Of a stretch of DNA of 64,000 nt, positions 34,108 to 41,874 are shown piece after piece. The first letter of the stretch is position 1; every line of letters starts with the position of its first letter. Origin of the DNA: Dyadobacter fermentans DSM 18053 (lineage in GTDB: Bacteria; Bacteroidota; Bacteroidia; Cytophagales; Spirosomataceae); assembly GCF_000023125.1 (NCBI RefSeq), contig NC_013037.1, positions 186,001 through 250,000 of the forward strand. Reading direction: 5' to 3'. Both the position numbers and the translations under genes were made by a program. The notes under the pieces were generated by a model. It was not told the DNA's origin, did not search any database, and was given only the letters and a program-made list of their open reading frames with translations.

Positions 34108-35082
34108 TTATTTTAACCGGACAGGCTTGACGCCCTCCCGCGTTATTTTCACGGGGTTGATCAGTCCTTTGTCGTCGAAAGACATTACGTCAATGCAAGT
34201 TTCCCGGTGGTTGCCATCGGTTTCTGTCAAAGGGCGGCGGTGGTAAACGATGTACCATTCGTCTTTGCCCGGAACCTGTATTACCGAATGGTGACCGGCA
34301 CCGGTAGCCACTTTGGGATCTTGCTGCAAAATTTTATCTACTCGTTCGAAAGGCCCGAAAGGCGAATCGGAGATGGCATAGGCCACGGAATAATCCGGTC
34401 CTGTCCAGCCGCCTTCCGACCACATGAAATAGTACTTACCATTGCGGATAAACATGAACGGGCCTTCCACATAGCCTTTCGGCGTAATTTCCCTGAATAT
34501 AGTACCATCTTCGAACGGAACAAAGCCGGTGAAGTCGCTTTTTAGCTTGGCCACATTGCAATGCCGCCAGCCGCCATAGAAAAGGTAATATTGGCCGTCT
34601 TTGTCCTTGAACACAAACTGGTCGATCGGCTGCGCGCCGTTGTGGAACTTGTCGATGAGCGGTTTGCCCAGGTAATCCTTGAATGGGCCTTCGGGACGAT
34701 CGGCGACGGCCACGCCTATACCGCCTTTTTCATTGTCGTTCTGAATGTCGTTGGCGCCGAAGAAGAGGTAGTATTTCTTATCTTTTTCGATGATGGAAGG
34801 CGCCCACATGGCCCGCTTAGCCCATTTTACGGCCGAAGTGTCGATGATGTTGGGATGTTTGTTCCAGGTCACGAGGTCTTTGGACGAGAATGCATCCATA
34901 TGGACCTGTTTGTTGTAAGGGGCCGAGAATGTGGGGTAAATCCAAAATGTTTTGTTAAAGATGATTCCCTCGGGATCGGCATACCATCCGGGGAACACCG
35001 GGTTGCCGGAAGTTTTCTGGGCTTGTGCGAAGGATGCGTAACAAAAGAGGTTTAGTAATGCAAATGCAAGCAGTTTTTTCAT
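34108..35082 (-). CDS. Secreted GH43-family glycoside hydrolase
   Basis: 324 residues with a signal peptide ('MKKLLAFALLNLFCYASFAQ'). The five-bladed propeller of GH43 is shown by its catalytic triad contexts: D36 in 'GWYADPEGI', D154 in 'QPIDQFVF' and E206 in 'YVEGPFMF', with repeated 'YYLFFGA', 'YYLFYGG' and 'YYFMWSEGG' blades. GH43 enzymes act on arabinose-, xylose- or galactose-containing glycans. Together with the esterase 12 bases downstream it could trim acetylated plant polysaccharide. No SusCD pair is nearby. Confidence 0.87.
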   Translation of the reverse strand: MKKLLAFALLNLFCYASFAQAQKTSGNPVFPGWYADPEGIIFNKTFWIYPTFSAPYNKQVHMDAFSSKDLVTWNKHPNIIDTSAVKWAKRAMWAPSIIEKDKKYYLFFGANDIQNDNEKGGIGVAVADRPEGPFKDYLGKPLIDKFHNGAQPIDQFVFKDKDGQYYLFYGGWRHCNVAKLKSDFTGFVPFEDGTIFREITPKGYVEGPFMFIRNGKYYFMWSEGGWTGPDYSVAYAISDSPFGPFERVDKILQQDPKVATGAGHHSVIQVPGKDEWYIVYHRRPLTETDGNHRETCIDVMSFDDKGLINPVKITREGVKPVRLK

Positions 35083-35138
35083 AATTGAGTTTCGGTAATG
35101 GGCAATGTAACTGCTGCAAGATCCAAATTTTTGCGCAA

Positions 35139-36281
35139 TTAATAAACCTCGCCCGCACCTCCTCCGCCGAATTCTCCTCCACCGAATTCCAGGCCCTGCC
35201 CGTCCGGCGTTGCGCCCAGCTGGTGGGCGGCGATAATGGCTTCCAGATTTGCATACCGGCGTTTCCTGTCCTGCTCGTCCGAGATCCCGTGGCGGGGCGT
35301 GTGCAGGTACTTCATGAGCGCAACCGACGCGACGATCATGAGCACGCCCGCGAGCACCATTTCCTGCGAACCGGTAAGCGGGCTGAAATAATGCAGGTAA
35401 GTATAAGCCGAAAATGCGAAAGCCAGCAAACCCACGATGAACAGCACGCGGTTAGCCGTCTTTAAACCAACCCAAACATACAGCACCGGGATAATGAACG
35501 TAAACATGTAGAAAAGCGGCGCGAAAGCGATTTGCGGTGCAATGGACACATTCAAGCCGCTGATCACAGCATTCAATTCTCGCACGACGAGGTAATTTCC
35601 ACCCAAATAGAAGGTTACGAGCGAAAGTAGTTCAAGGATTTGCTTGCATTCGCGGTAATAAAGCGCCTTGTTCTTACGGCTTCCGAAATAAATGGCAGCG
35701 GAGAGGATCATCACGCCAAACGGGAGCAGGGCTTTCCCGAGCGGGAACTTCATCATGAGATCGGCCAGCACGGTAAATAACAGCCCGAAAATGACCACCG
35801 GCCCAAGCAGATCGGCATAGCGTAACGTGGCGGGGATGACAATGGCAAGCCCCACCAGGCAGTACATCCACAGCGGCGCGTTTTCAAAAACGAGGAACAC
35901 TGGTACAATCCCTGCGCCGACGGCCGCGTAAAGCAGTGCATTATCGACGCCGGAGTGGAAAAGGTTTCTGGTTTTGATTAAAAATTCGAGGGAAAACAGG
36001 AAGCAGACGCAGCAAATGAGGCTGAGCATCGAAAAGCGGACTTCTGAACCTCCATCGTACAGAAACAGCGACAGAAAACCGACGAAAAACGTGCATGCGA
36101 TCACGCCGAAGAAAAACAGACCGATTTTGACGAATATGCCTGGCCGGTAAAATTTTTCGGGAAATACTTCCTTCACCGCTTCGAGCTGCTCTTCGGAAAG
36201 CAGGTTCTTCGCTTTCCATTCTGCCGCCTGCGCCTGGATGTGCAGGTTTTCGACCCAGGTTTCGTTGTATGCCTTCTTCAT
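35139..36281 (-). CDS. Polytopic membrane protein related to DUF2157 proteins
   Basis: 380 residues. A hydrophilic N-terminus ('KKAYNETWVENLHIQAQAAEWKAKNLLSEEQLEAVKEVFPEKF') precedes about ten membrane helices, ending in a glycine-rich tail. The layout resembles DUF2157 and DUF4401-type proteins, in which a short helix-rich 'LSEEQL' segment precedes a helical membrane domain. Function is unknown. The longer frame from 36494 overlaps the upstream gene out of frame; the ATG at 36281 forms an ATGA overlap with that gene and is chosen. The two appear to be a functional pair. Confidence 0.72.
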   Translation of the reverse strand: MKKAYNETWVENLHIQAQAAEWKAKNLLSEEQLEAVKEVFPEKFYRPGIFVKIGLFFFGVIACTFFVGFLSLFLYDGGSEVRFSMLSLICCVCFLFSLEFLIKTRNLFHSGVDNALLYAAVGAGIVPVFLVFENAPLWMYCLVGLAIVIPATLRYADLLGPVVIFGLLFTVLADLMMKFPLGKALLPFGVMILSAAIYFGSRKNKALYYRECKQILELLSLVTFYLGGNYLVVRELNAVISGLNVSIAPQIAFAPLFYMFTFIIPVLYVWVGLKTANRVLFIVGLLAFAFSAYTYLHYFSPLTGSQEMVLAGVLMIVASVALMKYLHTPRHGISDEQDRKRRYANLEAIIAAHQLGATPDGQGLEFGGGEFGGGGAGEVY

Positions 36282-37246
36282 TTTTTGATTCCCAGGAATT
36301 TTTTGAAGTTCAACAGGAAATAGATGACGCCGATGCTGGAAAAGAAAAAGTAGAAAATACCCAGTCCCACCGCAGCGTCGGCGCCGAGGTTGGTGAAAAT
36401 GACGTATGTAAGAATCGAGTACCCATAAACCGTGCCCATCAGCAAAAACAGCAGTGACTGCGCCTGCCGCGCCCGGAGAATGAAAAAGTAGCATAGGCCG
36501 AGCCCAATCACGAAGTAGAGGGTTTTGGGATCATAACTGAACAGCCCGATCTGTGCCGCAATGCAAGCCAGATTGCCGCCCATGAGCATATAGGTGAATG
36601 CGAAGTGCTTTTTGACATTTTGTTCCTCCGATATCCAGCCTGTCGCGGTAAGTACCGAGCCGAGCGCAATGGCCGGGATGATCAGTTTGCCGTCCGAAAA
36701 ATCGTTGCCGGATAGCACGGAAAGCGGCGCGATGGTGAGCCCGAGCCAGGAAGCGAGGCCGGTAATGGCCATGGACAATGCGCCGCGGTGGTCGAAACGG
36801 TAGGCGCAGAAAAAGAACAGGATGGTCGGGATCATGACAGCCAGCCCGTACCGCGTTCCGAATACATTGTATTGGTATTGAATGTAACCTTCGAGCCCCA
36901 GGAACGTCGAGCAGCCGAGCAGCAGCACGTAATCCGCGAATTTGTTGGGATTATGCACCTGCTCGCGGGAATAGGGAAGGCTGTTTTTGTAAGTGTAGTA
37001 AAAACAGGCCACCGTAATGCAGGCAATGGCGGCAATAATGGCCTGGTGCCCGATCGTGTCAATGTTTTCGTAGATCAGCACACCCGCGCCGGAACTGAAC
37101 AGCAGGATGCCCAGGTATAAAACCGAGCGCAATTCCCAGTGAATGGAAAATGCTTTTTCGTTCTCGAATGATGCAATGGCATCCGCCTGCCGGTCGGAAA
37201 TAATTCCCTTGCTGCTGAGGGAATTAAGGATGGATTGTATAGTCAT
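36278..37246 (-). CDS. DUF2157-like membrane protein
   Basis: 322 residues. The N-terminus 'MTIQSILNSLSSKGIISDRQADAIASFENEK' followed by 'FSIHWELRSVLYLGILLFSSGAGVLIYENI' matches the opening of DUF2157 membrane proteins, and eight to ten helices follow. It overlaps the next gene by four bases. Role unknown. The frame extends to 37279, but the ATG at 37246 gives the family-typical start. Confidence 0.75.
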   Translation of the reverse strand: MTIQSILNSLSSKGIISDRQADAIASFENEKAFSIHWELRSVLYLGILLFSSGAGVLIYENIDTIGHQAIIAAIACITVACFYYTYKNSLPYSREQVHNPNKFADYVLLLGCSTFLGLEGYIQYQYNVFGTRYGLAVMIPTILFFFCAYRFDHRGALSMAITGLASWLGLTIAPLSVLSGNDFSDGKLIIPAIALGSVLTATGWISEEQNVKKHFAFTYMLMGGNLACIAAQIGLFSYDPKTLYFVIGLGLCYFFILRARQAQSLLFLLMGTVYGYSILTYVIFTNLGADAAVGLGIFYFFFSSIGVIYFLLNFKKFLGIKK

Positions 37247-37354
37247 GGAAGTTGAGACGAGGGGAGACAAAAATAGCAAACTTTACCATGAACCCTTCTT
37301 CGGACGGCTTCCGCAATTATCTAACGGGCCTAGCAAATACTTAACGGTATAATA

Positions 37355-38131
37355 TCAGAACCGCAGCACGAAATCCTCCTTCACCTGCTCGCTTCGGAAG
37401 AAAACCAGTCCGATCCAGAACAGGTCCACCGTCACCGTCACTTGCGGATGCGCCTTGATGTACTCCCAGGCACGGGTCATTTCTTCCGACCAATAAATAT
37501 CGTCGAAAATGAACAGCGAGCCGTTTTGAATGTGTGGCAGGCACTGTTCGAAATACCGTACGGTTGGTTCGTAGCGGTGGTTGGCGTCGAAATACGCAAA
37601 GTCAATGGGCCGGTCGAGCGTTTCAAGCCTTTTGGGAAGCGTTTCATCAATATTGCCCAGCACGACTTCGACATTTTCCGCGCCCTCCCGTTCGAAATGC
37701 TCCTGCGCCTTGCCGGCCGTTTGCGGACAGCCCTCGAAGGTGATCAGCTGCGCATCCGGCTTCGCTTTCGACATATATAAGGTAGTGAGCCCGAGTGATG
37801 TGCCGAGCTCGATGATCGTCGCCGGTTGAAAACGCCGGATTAGCCGGTAGAAAAGTCGGCCGAATTTGGCGGGTTTTTCTGCGTTTTTTGCGATGGTCCT
37901 GATCTTGCGCAGGTTGGATTTGTTGATGCGCGAGCCGGCGCCGAGGTCGAGGATCTCGATTTGCTCGTCGGAACGCAGCAGTTCGTTCCGCAGCTTTCGG
38001 ATCGCCTCGTATTCCGGGTTATTGTCCTTCCGGACGGCAATTACTTGGTTGTAAAGTTCGAACAGGAAAGGGGAGTGTATGGCATGCTCGTTTCCCGAGC
38101 GCAAAAGGTACTTAATATAAGCAGCAATCAA
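37355..38131 (-). CDS. Class I SAM-dependent methyltransferase
   Basis: 258 residues. Residues about 107-190 form a Rossmann methyltransferase: motif I 'IIELGTSLGLTTLYMSKAKPDAQLITFEGCP', then 'AENVEVVLGNIDETLPKRL' and 'IDFAYFDANHRYEPTVRYFEQCLPHIQNGSLFIFDDIYW', which resemble O-methyltransferases with a metal-binding D-x-N-H. A helical N-terminal part carries 'IEILDLGAGSRIN'. The substrate is unknown. No ATG is available near the N-terminus and a stop lies just upstream, so TTG 38131 is taken as the start. Confidence 0.83.
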   Translation of the reverse strand: MIAAYIKYLLRSGNEHAIHSPFLFELYNQVIAVRKDNNPEYEAIRKLRNELLRSDEQIEILDLGAGSRINKSNLRKIRTIAKNAEKPAKFGRLFYRLIRRFQPATIIELGTSLGLTTLYMSKAKPDAQLITFEGCPQTAGKAQEHFEREGAENVEVVLGNIDETLPKRLETLDRPIDFAYFDANHRYEPTVRYFEQCLPHIQNGSLFIFDDIYWSEEMTRAWEYIKAHPQVTVTVDLFWIGLVFFRSEQVKEDFVLRF

Positions 38132-38166
38132 TGCAGTGGAATTTTAAGTTCGGCCGGGCCGACGAT

Positions 38167-38553
38167 TTAGTTGAGGCGATAAGGCGCTACCAGCGAAAAT
38201 GCGGGGATCACGACGCGGAACTGGCGGCCGTCGAGCACGCGCTCCATCAGGTAGGTGCCCGCCATTTTGCCCATATCGGTACGCAGGTTGCAGCCCGACA
38301 CGTAATCATGCACATCGCCCGGTTCCAGCACGGGTTGCAGCCCTACAATGCCCGCGCCTTCCACTTCGCGTACGGTTCCGTTGGCGTCGTGGATCAGCCA
38401 GTGCCTTCTCAGCAGTTTAACGGTATGCTCGCTGTGGTTCTCGATCAGGATTTTGTAGGTAAACACAAAATGATCCTGACCCGGATTGGAGTAGTCGGGC
38501 TGATATTCCGTCAAAACGGTGACTTTGACACCATCTGTAACCTTGGAAACCAT
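38167..38553 (-). CDS. apaG: ApaG domain protein
   Basis: 128 residues, the full length of ApaG, with the fibronectin-like fold markers 'FVFTYKILIENHSEHTVKLLRRHWLIHDANG', 'VEGAGIVGLQPVLEPGDVHDYVSGCNL' and 'GTYLMERVLDGRQFRVVIPAFSLVAP'. ApaG was linked to cobalt resistance and magnesium efflux in Salmonella; its molecular role is not firmly known. It ends 36 bases before the methyltransferase start on the same strand. A promoter overlapping an inverted repeat lies upstream (38630-38662). Confidence 0.92.
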   Translation of the reverse strand: MVSKVTDGVKVTVLTEYQPDYSNPGQDHFVFTYKILIENHSEHTVKLLRRHWLIHDANGTVREVEGAGIVGLQPVLEPGDVHDYVSGCNLRTDMGKMAGTYLMERVLDGRQFRVVIPAFSLVAPYRLN

Positions 38554-38629
38554 ATAGATCGAGGGTGTTGTAAAAGTAATGGGACTATCGGAGCGGCGGT
38601 AAATATACCTGTTTGCACCTCACTTTTAA

Positions 38630-38662
38630 CGAAAATAGTCATCAATTGCTGATAAAACCAAA
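38630..38662 (-). promoter_or_regulatory. Likely apaG promoter
   Basis: On the minus strand TTTG (38662-38659) is separated by 21 bases from TATTTTCG (38637-38630), one mismatch from the TANNTTTG -7 box. The -33 box falls inside the inverted repeat at 38654-38686. Confidence 0.45.
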
Positions 38663-38686
38663 TCAAAAAAGACATAATTTGGTTTT
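38654..38686. repeat. 10-bp inverted repeat between apaG and ung
   Basis: AAAACCAAAT (38654-38663) and ATTTGGTTTT (38677-38686) are perfect complements around 13 bases. The repeat lies in the divergent region, 19 bases before the ung ATG and over the apaG -33 box, so an operator is possible. Confidence 0.5.
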
Positions 38687-38705
38687 CTAAAACAAATTCA
38701 ACCGC

Positions 38706-39371
38706 ATGGATGTAAAAATTGAGCAGTCGTGGAAAGAGCGGCTCGCGCCCGAGTTTGAAAAGCCCTATTTCGCGTCACTCACCGCTTTTGTGAGGGAAGA
38801 ATACCAGACCAAACAGATATTTCCGCCCGCTAAGCAGATATTCAACGCCTTCAATTATTGCAGTTTCGATGAATGCAAAGTCGTAATCCTGGGGCAGGAC
38901 CCTTACCACGGTCCCGGCCAGGCGCACGGCCTCTGTTTTTCGGTGAATGACGGTGTGCGCATGCCGCCTTCGCTGATCAATATCTTCAAGGAAATCCAGC
39001 AGGACCTCGGAAAGCCCTTCCCGCCATCGGGTAACCTCGAACGCTGGGCGAAGCAGGGCGTGCTGCTTTTGAATGCGACGCTCACGGTGCAGGCCGCCAC
39101 GGCCGGCTCGCACCAGGGAAAAGGCTGGGAGCGATTTACGGACGCGGTGATCAAATGCGTGTCCGACGAGAAAAGCAACGTCGTGTTTATGCTTTGGGGC
39201 CGGTATGCGCAGGAAAAAGGCGCGGTAATCGCCGCTTCGAAGCATTTCGTGCTGAAAGCGAAGCACCCTTCGCCCATGTCGGCGAATGGCGGCGGCTGGT
39301 TCGGGACGAAGCATTTCAGTAAGGCAAACGAGTACCTGGAAAGCAAAGGCCTGGAACCGATCAACTGGTAA
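38706..39371 (+). CDS. ung: Uracil-DNA glycosylase, family 1
   Basis: 221 residues, normal length for family 1 UDG. The water-activating motif 'GQDPYHGPGQAHGL' carries catalytic D65, 'MPPSLINIFKEIQQDLG' is the uracil-pocket loop, 'VLLLNATLTVQ' supplies the asparagine that reads uracil, and 'HPSPMSANGG' is the DNA-intercalating histidine/leucine loop, here with methionine. It removes uracil from DNA as the first step of base excision repair. Transcribed alone, with a strong terminator at 39384-39412. Confidence 0.97.
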   Translation: MDVKIEQSWKERLAPEFEKPYFASLTAFVREEYQTKQIFPPAKQIFNAFNYCSFDECKVVILGQDPYHGPGQAHGLCFSVNDGVRMPPSLINIFKEIQQDLGKPFPPSGNLERWAKQGVLLLNATLTVQAATAGSHQGKGWERFTDAVIKCVSDEKSNVVFMLWGRYAQEKGAVIAASKHFVLKAKHPSPMSANGGGWFGTKHFSKANEYLESKGLEPINW

Positions 39372-39383
39372 CCGTGGAAATAA

Positions 39384-39412
39384 AAAGAGAGCCGGGATGC
39401 CCGGCTCTCTTT
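39384..39412 (+). terminator. Terminator of ung
   Basis: A 13-bp perfect stem (39384-39396 with 39400-39412) around the loop ATG, ending in TTT. It lies 12 bases after the ung stop and, being symmetric, can also serve the convergent gene at 39442. Confidence 0.85.
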
Positions 39413-39441
39413 AAGATTTTCACTCCTATTACTATTATTAA

Positions 39442-39846
39442 TTACTTCTCGATGTTGGAATTCATCTCCAGCACTTTGTCCCATTGGCCTTCGTTGGCTT
39501 TCACAAATGCTTGTCTGTCGGCATTTTGTGTGTACTCGCGGGCAGCGTCGCTGGTGCGGAATGTCAGGTAATGGATCACATCGAATTCCTCACCACTCTC
39601 GTCCGACTTCTGCACATGTCCGGCCGAGTAGGCCACCACATCTTTCACCGCTTTCTTCATCGTCGCAAAATCGCGGAGGTGTTTTTCAACTTCCTGTGTG
39701 CTGGTACCGGGCTTGAACTTGATGCAAACCACCCGCTGAATCTCGGCCGGTTTGTGCGGTACATAAGCGCCGTAAATGACCAGCATAAAAACGCAAAGCG
39801 CGAAAACGGGGACCAAATATCCTAATGTTTTATTTCTCTTCTTCAT
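39442..39846 (-). CDS. Membrane-anchored Dabb (stress-responsive A/B barrel) protein
   Basis: 134 residues. An N-terminal basic stretch and hydrophobic helix (about 6-25) anchor or export a ferredoxin-like Dabb domain: 'IQRVVCIKFKPGTSTQEVEKHLRDFATMKKAVKDVVAYSAG', 'EFDVIHYLTFRTSDAAREYTQNADRQAFVKANEGQWDKVLEM'. Dabb proteins are small dimeric barrels of varied or unknown function. The ATG at 39846 gives 'MKKRNK...', a typical signal start; one five codons upstream is possible. A perfect -7 box TACATTTG lies on the minus strand at 39896-39889. Confidence 0.8.
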   Translation of the reverse strand: MKKRNKTLGYLVPVFALCVFMLVIYGAYVPHKPAEIQRVVCIKFKPGTSTQEVEKHLRDFATMKKAVKDVVAYSAGHVQKSDESGEEFDVIHYLTFRTSDAAREYTQNADRQAFVKANEGQWDKVLEMNSNIEK

Positions 39847-40191
39847 TATAGCAAAATCCATGAATGCAATGAACCATTTTTCTTGCTACAAATGTAAAAC
39901 TTAAATCGATTATTGTATTATTTGGATAATAAATATAAATAATTTTGAAAAAATAATATTTGAGAAAAGAAACGATCCCTGGAAATCTACTTTCCGAAAT
40001 AATATTCGGCGAATATTTTTTTGCATAATTTTTAAATGAGGCTTGCGCGTTGCTCACTGAATATCGCTTGTGGGTTTAAAAAGTCGCGCTAGTGAAAAAT
40101 CAAGTGTCGCAAACCCGGCATTGTGTTACTTTTTTTGCAAATGACGTCTCAATAGGTGTAAAACAGCCGAAAACCACCTTCCGAATATTGT
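39847..40191. other. AT-rich divergent intergenic region
   Basis: This 345-base stretch separates two divergent genes and is very rich in A and T. It holds the TACATTTG -7 box of the Dabb gene (minus strand 39896-39889). A T-run TTACTTTTTTTG near 40126-40137 could be part of the promoter of the forward gene. A 75-codon minus-strand frame here was rejected as chance. I see no stable RNA or repeat. Confidence 0.5.
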
Positions 40192-41217
40192 ATGGCGCCA
40201 TTCCATTCACCGCAGCGAAAAAAAACTGAAAAAAAGCGGATTTTTTTCATCTACGCACTGCATCTCAGTCTTATAGTCGCATTTATATTGCTTCAAACCG
40301 GTGCAAAACCGCGTTGGGGCTTCTGGGCGCACAAGCGGATCAACCGCCTGGCGGTATTCCGGCTGCCGATGGAAATGCAGGTTTTTTACAAAAAGCATAT
40401 CGACTATCTGACCGAAAATGCCGTGAATCCGGACAAGCGGCGTTATGCCGTCGTGGGCGAGGCTGAGCGGCATTTTATCGACCTGGATGTGTACGGCGAC
40501 AGCGCATTGGCAGTACTACCCAAACATTGGCAGGCGGCCGTGAATAAGGTGGGCGAGGACAGCCTTCGCAAACACGGCATTGTGCCGTGGCATGTGCAGA
40601 TCGCCGCTTCGCAGCTAACGTCTGCATTCAGGGAAAAGAATGCGGCCCGCATTCTCCGCATGTCGGCGGACCTCGGCCATTACATTGCCGATGCCCACGT
40701 GCCGTTGCACACCACGCGCAACTATAATGGGCAGCTCACCGGCCAGGACGGCATTCACGGTTTCTGGGAATCGCGGCTGCCGGAGATTTATGCAGAACAA
40801 TATGATATGTGGCTCGGCCCCGCCGCTTACCGTGAGGATATCGCCCACGACATTTGGCAGGCCGTCGAGGCCTCGCATTCGGGAAGTGATTCTGTGCTGG
40901 CTTTTGAAAAGCAACTTACGGAAGCATTCAAGCCGGACAAAAAGTACGCATTCGAATTGCGGAACAACATACTTACCCGCATGCATTCCCGCGACTTTTC
41001 CGAAAAGTACCACCGCGCGCTGGCCGGACAAGTGGAGCGGCGGATGCGGGCCTCGGTGCAAATGGTGGGGGATGTTTGGTATACCTGCTGGGTGAATGCC
41101 GGGCAGCCCGATCTCGGAACTTTGGTGAATGAAGAGATGGACGAAAAACAACAAGCCGCTGAGCAACAAGGTTGGTTGCAGCGGCTTTTGAAAGTCAGGC
41201 CGGAGTCGGAAGACTGA
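40192..41217 (+). CDS. S1/P1 nuclease / zinc-dependent phospholipase C-like protein
   Basis: 341 residues. A basic N-terminus and hydrophobic helix (about 17-35) form a signal or anchor, followed directly by 'WGFWAHKRINRLAVF' with W42 and H47. 'ERHFIDLDVYG' near 93 and 'SADLGHYIADAHVPLHTTRNYNGQLTGQDGIHGFWESRLPE' near 165 supply the other zinc-binding H and D residues of the S1-P1 nuclease/phospholipase C fold. In known members the first mature residue is a zinc-binding tryptophan, which W42 could be after signal cleavage. Nuclease or phospholipase activity cannot be told apart from sequence. Confidence 0.82.
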   Translation: MAPFHSPQRKKTEKKRIFFIYALHLSLIVAFILLQTGAKPRWGFWAHKRINRLAVFRLPMEMQVFYKKHIDYLTENAVNPDKRRYAVVGEAERHFIDLDVYGDSALAVLPKHWQAAVNKVGEDSLRKHGIVPWHVQIAASQLTSAFREKNAARILRMSADLGHYIADAHVPLHTTRNYNGQLTGQDGIHGFWESRLPEIYAEQYDMWLGPAAYREDIAHDIWQAVEASHSGSDSVLAFEKQLTEAFKPDKKYAFELRNNILTRMHSRDFSEKYHRALAGQVERRMRASVQMVGDVWYTCWVNAGQPDLGTLVNEEMDEKQQAAEQQGWLQRLLKVRPESED

Positions 41218-41286
41218 GCGGTGTTGGGATGTTGGGTAAGAGCCGGACGATTAGTTGGTTGATTAATCGCTGGATTAGCCGGTTGA

Positions 41287-41805
41287 TTAATGTATGGAAA
41301 TGAGCACTTTGGCTGTTACCAACAGTTGTCCTACGTGCCGCTGCGTGTGTTCGGCGGCGTGAAACAGCAGTCCCAAATGCGTGGAGGGCACCATCGCGCG
41401 GCCTACGTAGCGGATTTCGGTCAATGTTTCGGAATTCGTTGCGCGGAGTTGCTGCAATGCGGTTTCCAGCTGATTGCTGAACTGTTCCAGCAAATAATTG
41501 TAGGTGCAATCCACAAACGGTTCATTGCCTTCGGCTTTGAGAAACGCCATCTGGCTCTCGCTGAGCGACTCTTCGCGTGCGTAGGTGAACAGGCGGTCGA
41601 GCACGCCCGCGAGGTGCTGCAAATGGAAGCCCACCGAGGCAACGCCAGCCGGTTTTTCCCAGAGCAGTTTGGTAGGAAATGTGTTGGCAAAAATGCCAAG
41701 TTCCTCACGCGCCTGCAACAATGCATGCGCCACGGGTTGGAGCAGTGCGGGTATTTCGGGAAGCGGGCCGCGGAGCCACACTTCAAGTTGTTCTTTTTTT
41801 TGCAT
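41287..41805 (-). CDS. DinB family protein
   Basis: 172 residues forming a four-helix DinB-like bundle. The three metal-binding histidines are visible in context: 'GFHLQHLAGVLDRLFTYA' near residue 60, and 'LLFHAAEHTQRHVGQLLVTAKVL' near 150-165. DinB proteins of Bacteroidota and Bacilli are often thiol-dependent transferases or of unknown role; the name comes from a damage-inducible Bacillus gene. It lies 69 bases after the helicase stop on the same strand, with a terminator between, so it is probably transcribed separately. Confidence 0.85.
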   Translation of the reverse strand: MQKKEQLEVWLRGPLPEIPALLQPVAHALLQAREELGIFANTFPTKLLWEKPAGVASVGFHLQHLAGVLDRLFTYAREESLSESQMAFLKAEGNEPFVDCTYNYLLEQFSNQLETALQQLRATNSETLTEIRYVGRAMVPSTHLGLLFHAAEHTQRHVGQLLVTAKVLISIH

Positions 41806-41818
41806 GGCTAAAAATAAA

Positions 41819-41852
41819 CGAAAAAGGGACCTTTTTACAAGTCCCTTTTCGC
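41819..41852 (-). terminator. Terminator of the DEAD-box helicase gene
   Basis: CGAAAAAGGGAC and GTCCCTTTTCG form a stem of about 11 bp just downstream of the helicase stop and 14 bases before the DinB start. On the minus strand the 3' side ends in TTTTTCG. Confidence 0.65.
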
Positions 41853-41874
41853 ACTAATCAATTGTTGTCAGAAT

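Noticed and set aside
39830..40057. A 75-codon minus-strand frame in the AT-rich gap
   Set aside because: It overlaps the Dabb gene start and its -7 box, is composed of AT-rich codons and has no recognisable feature.
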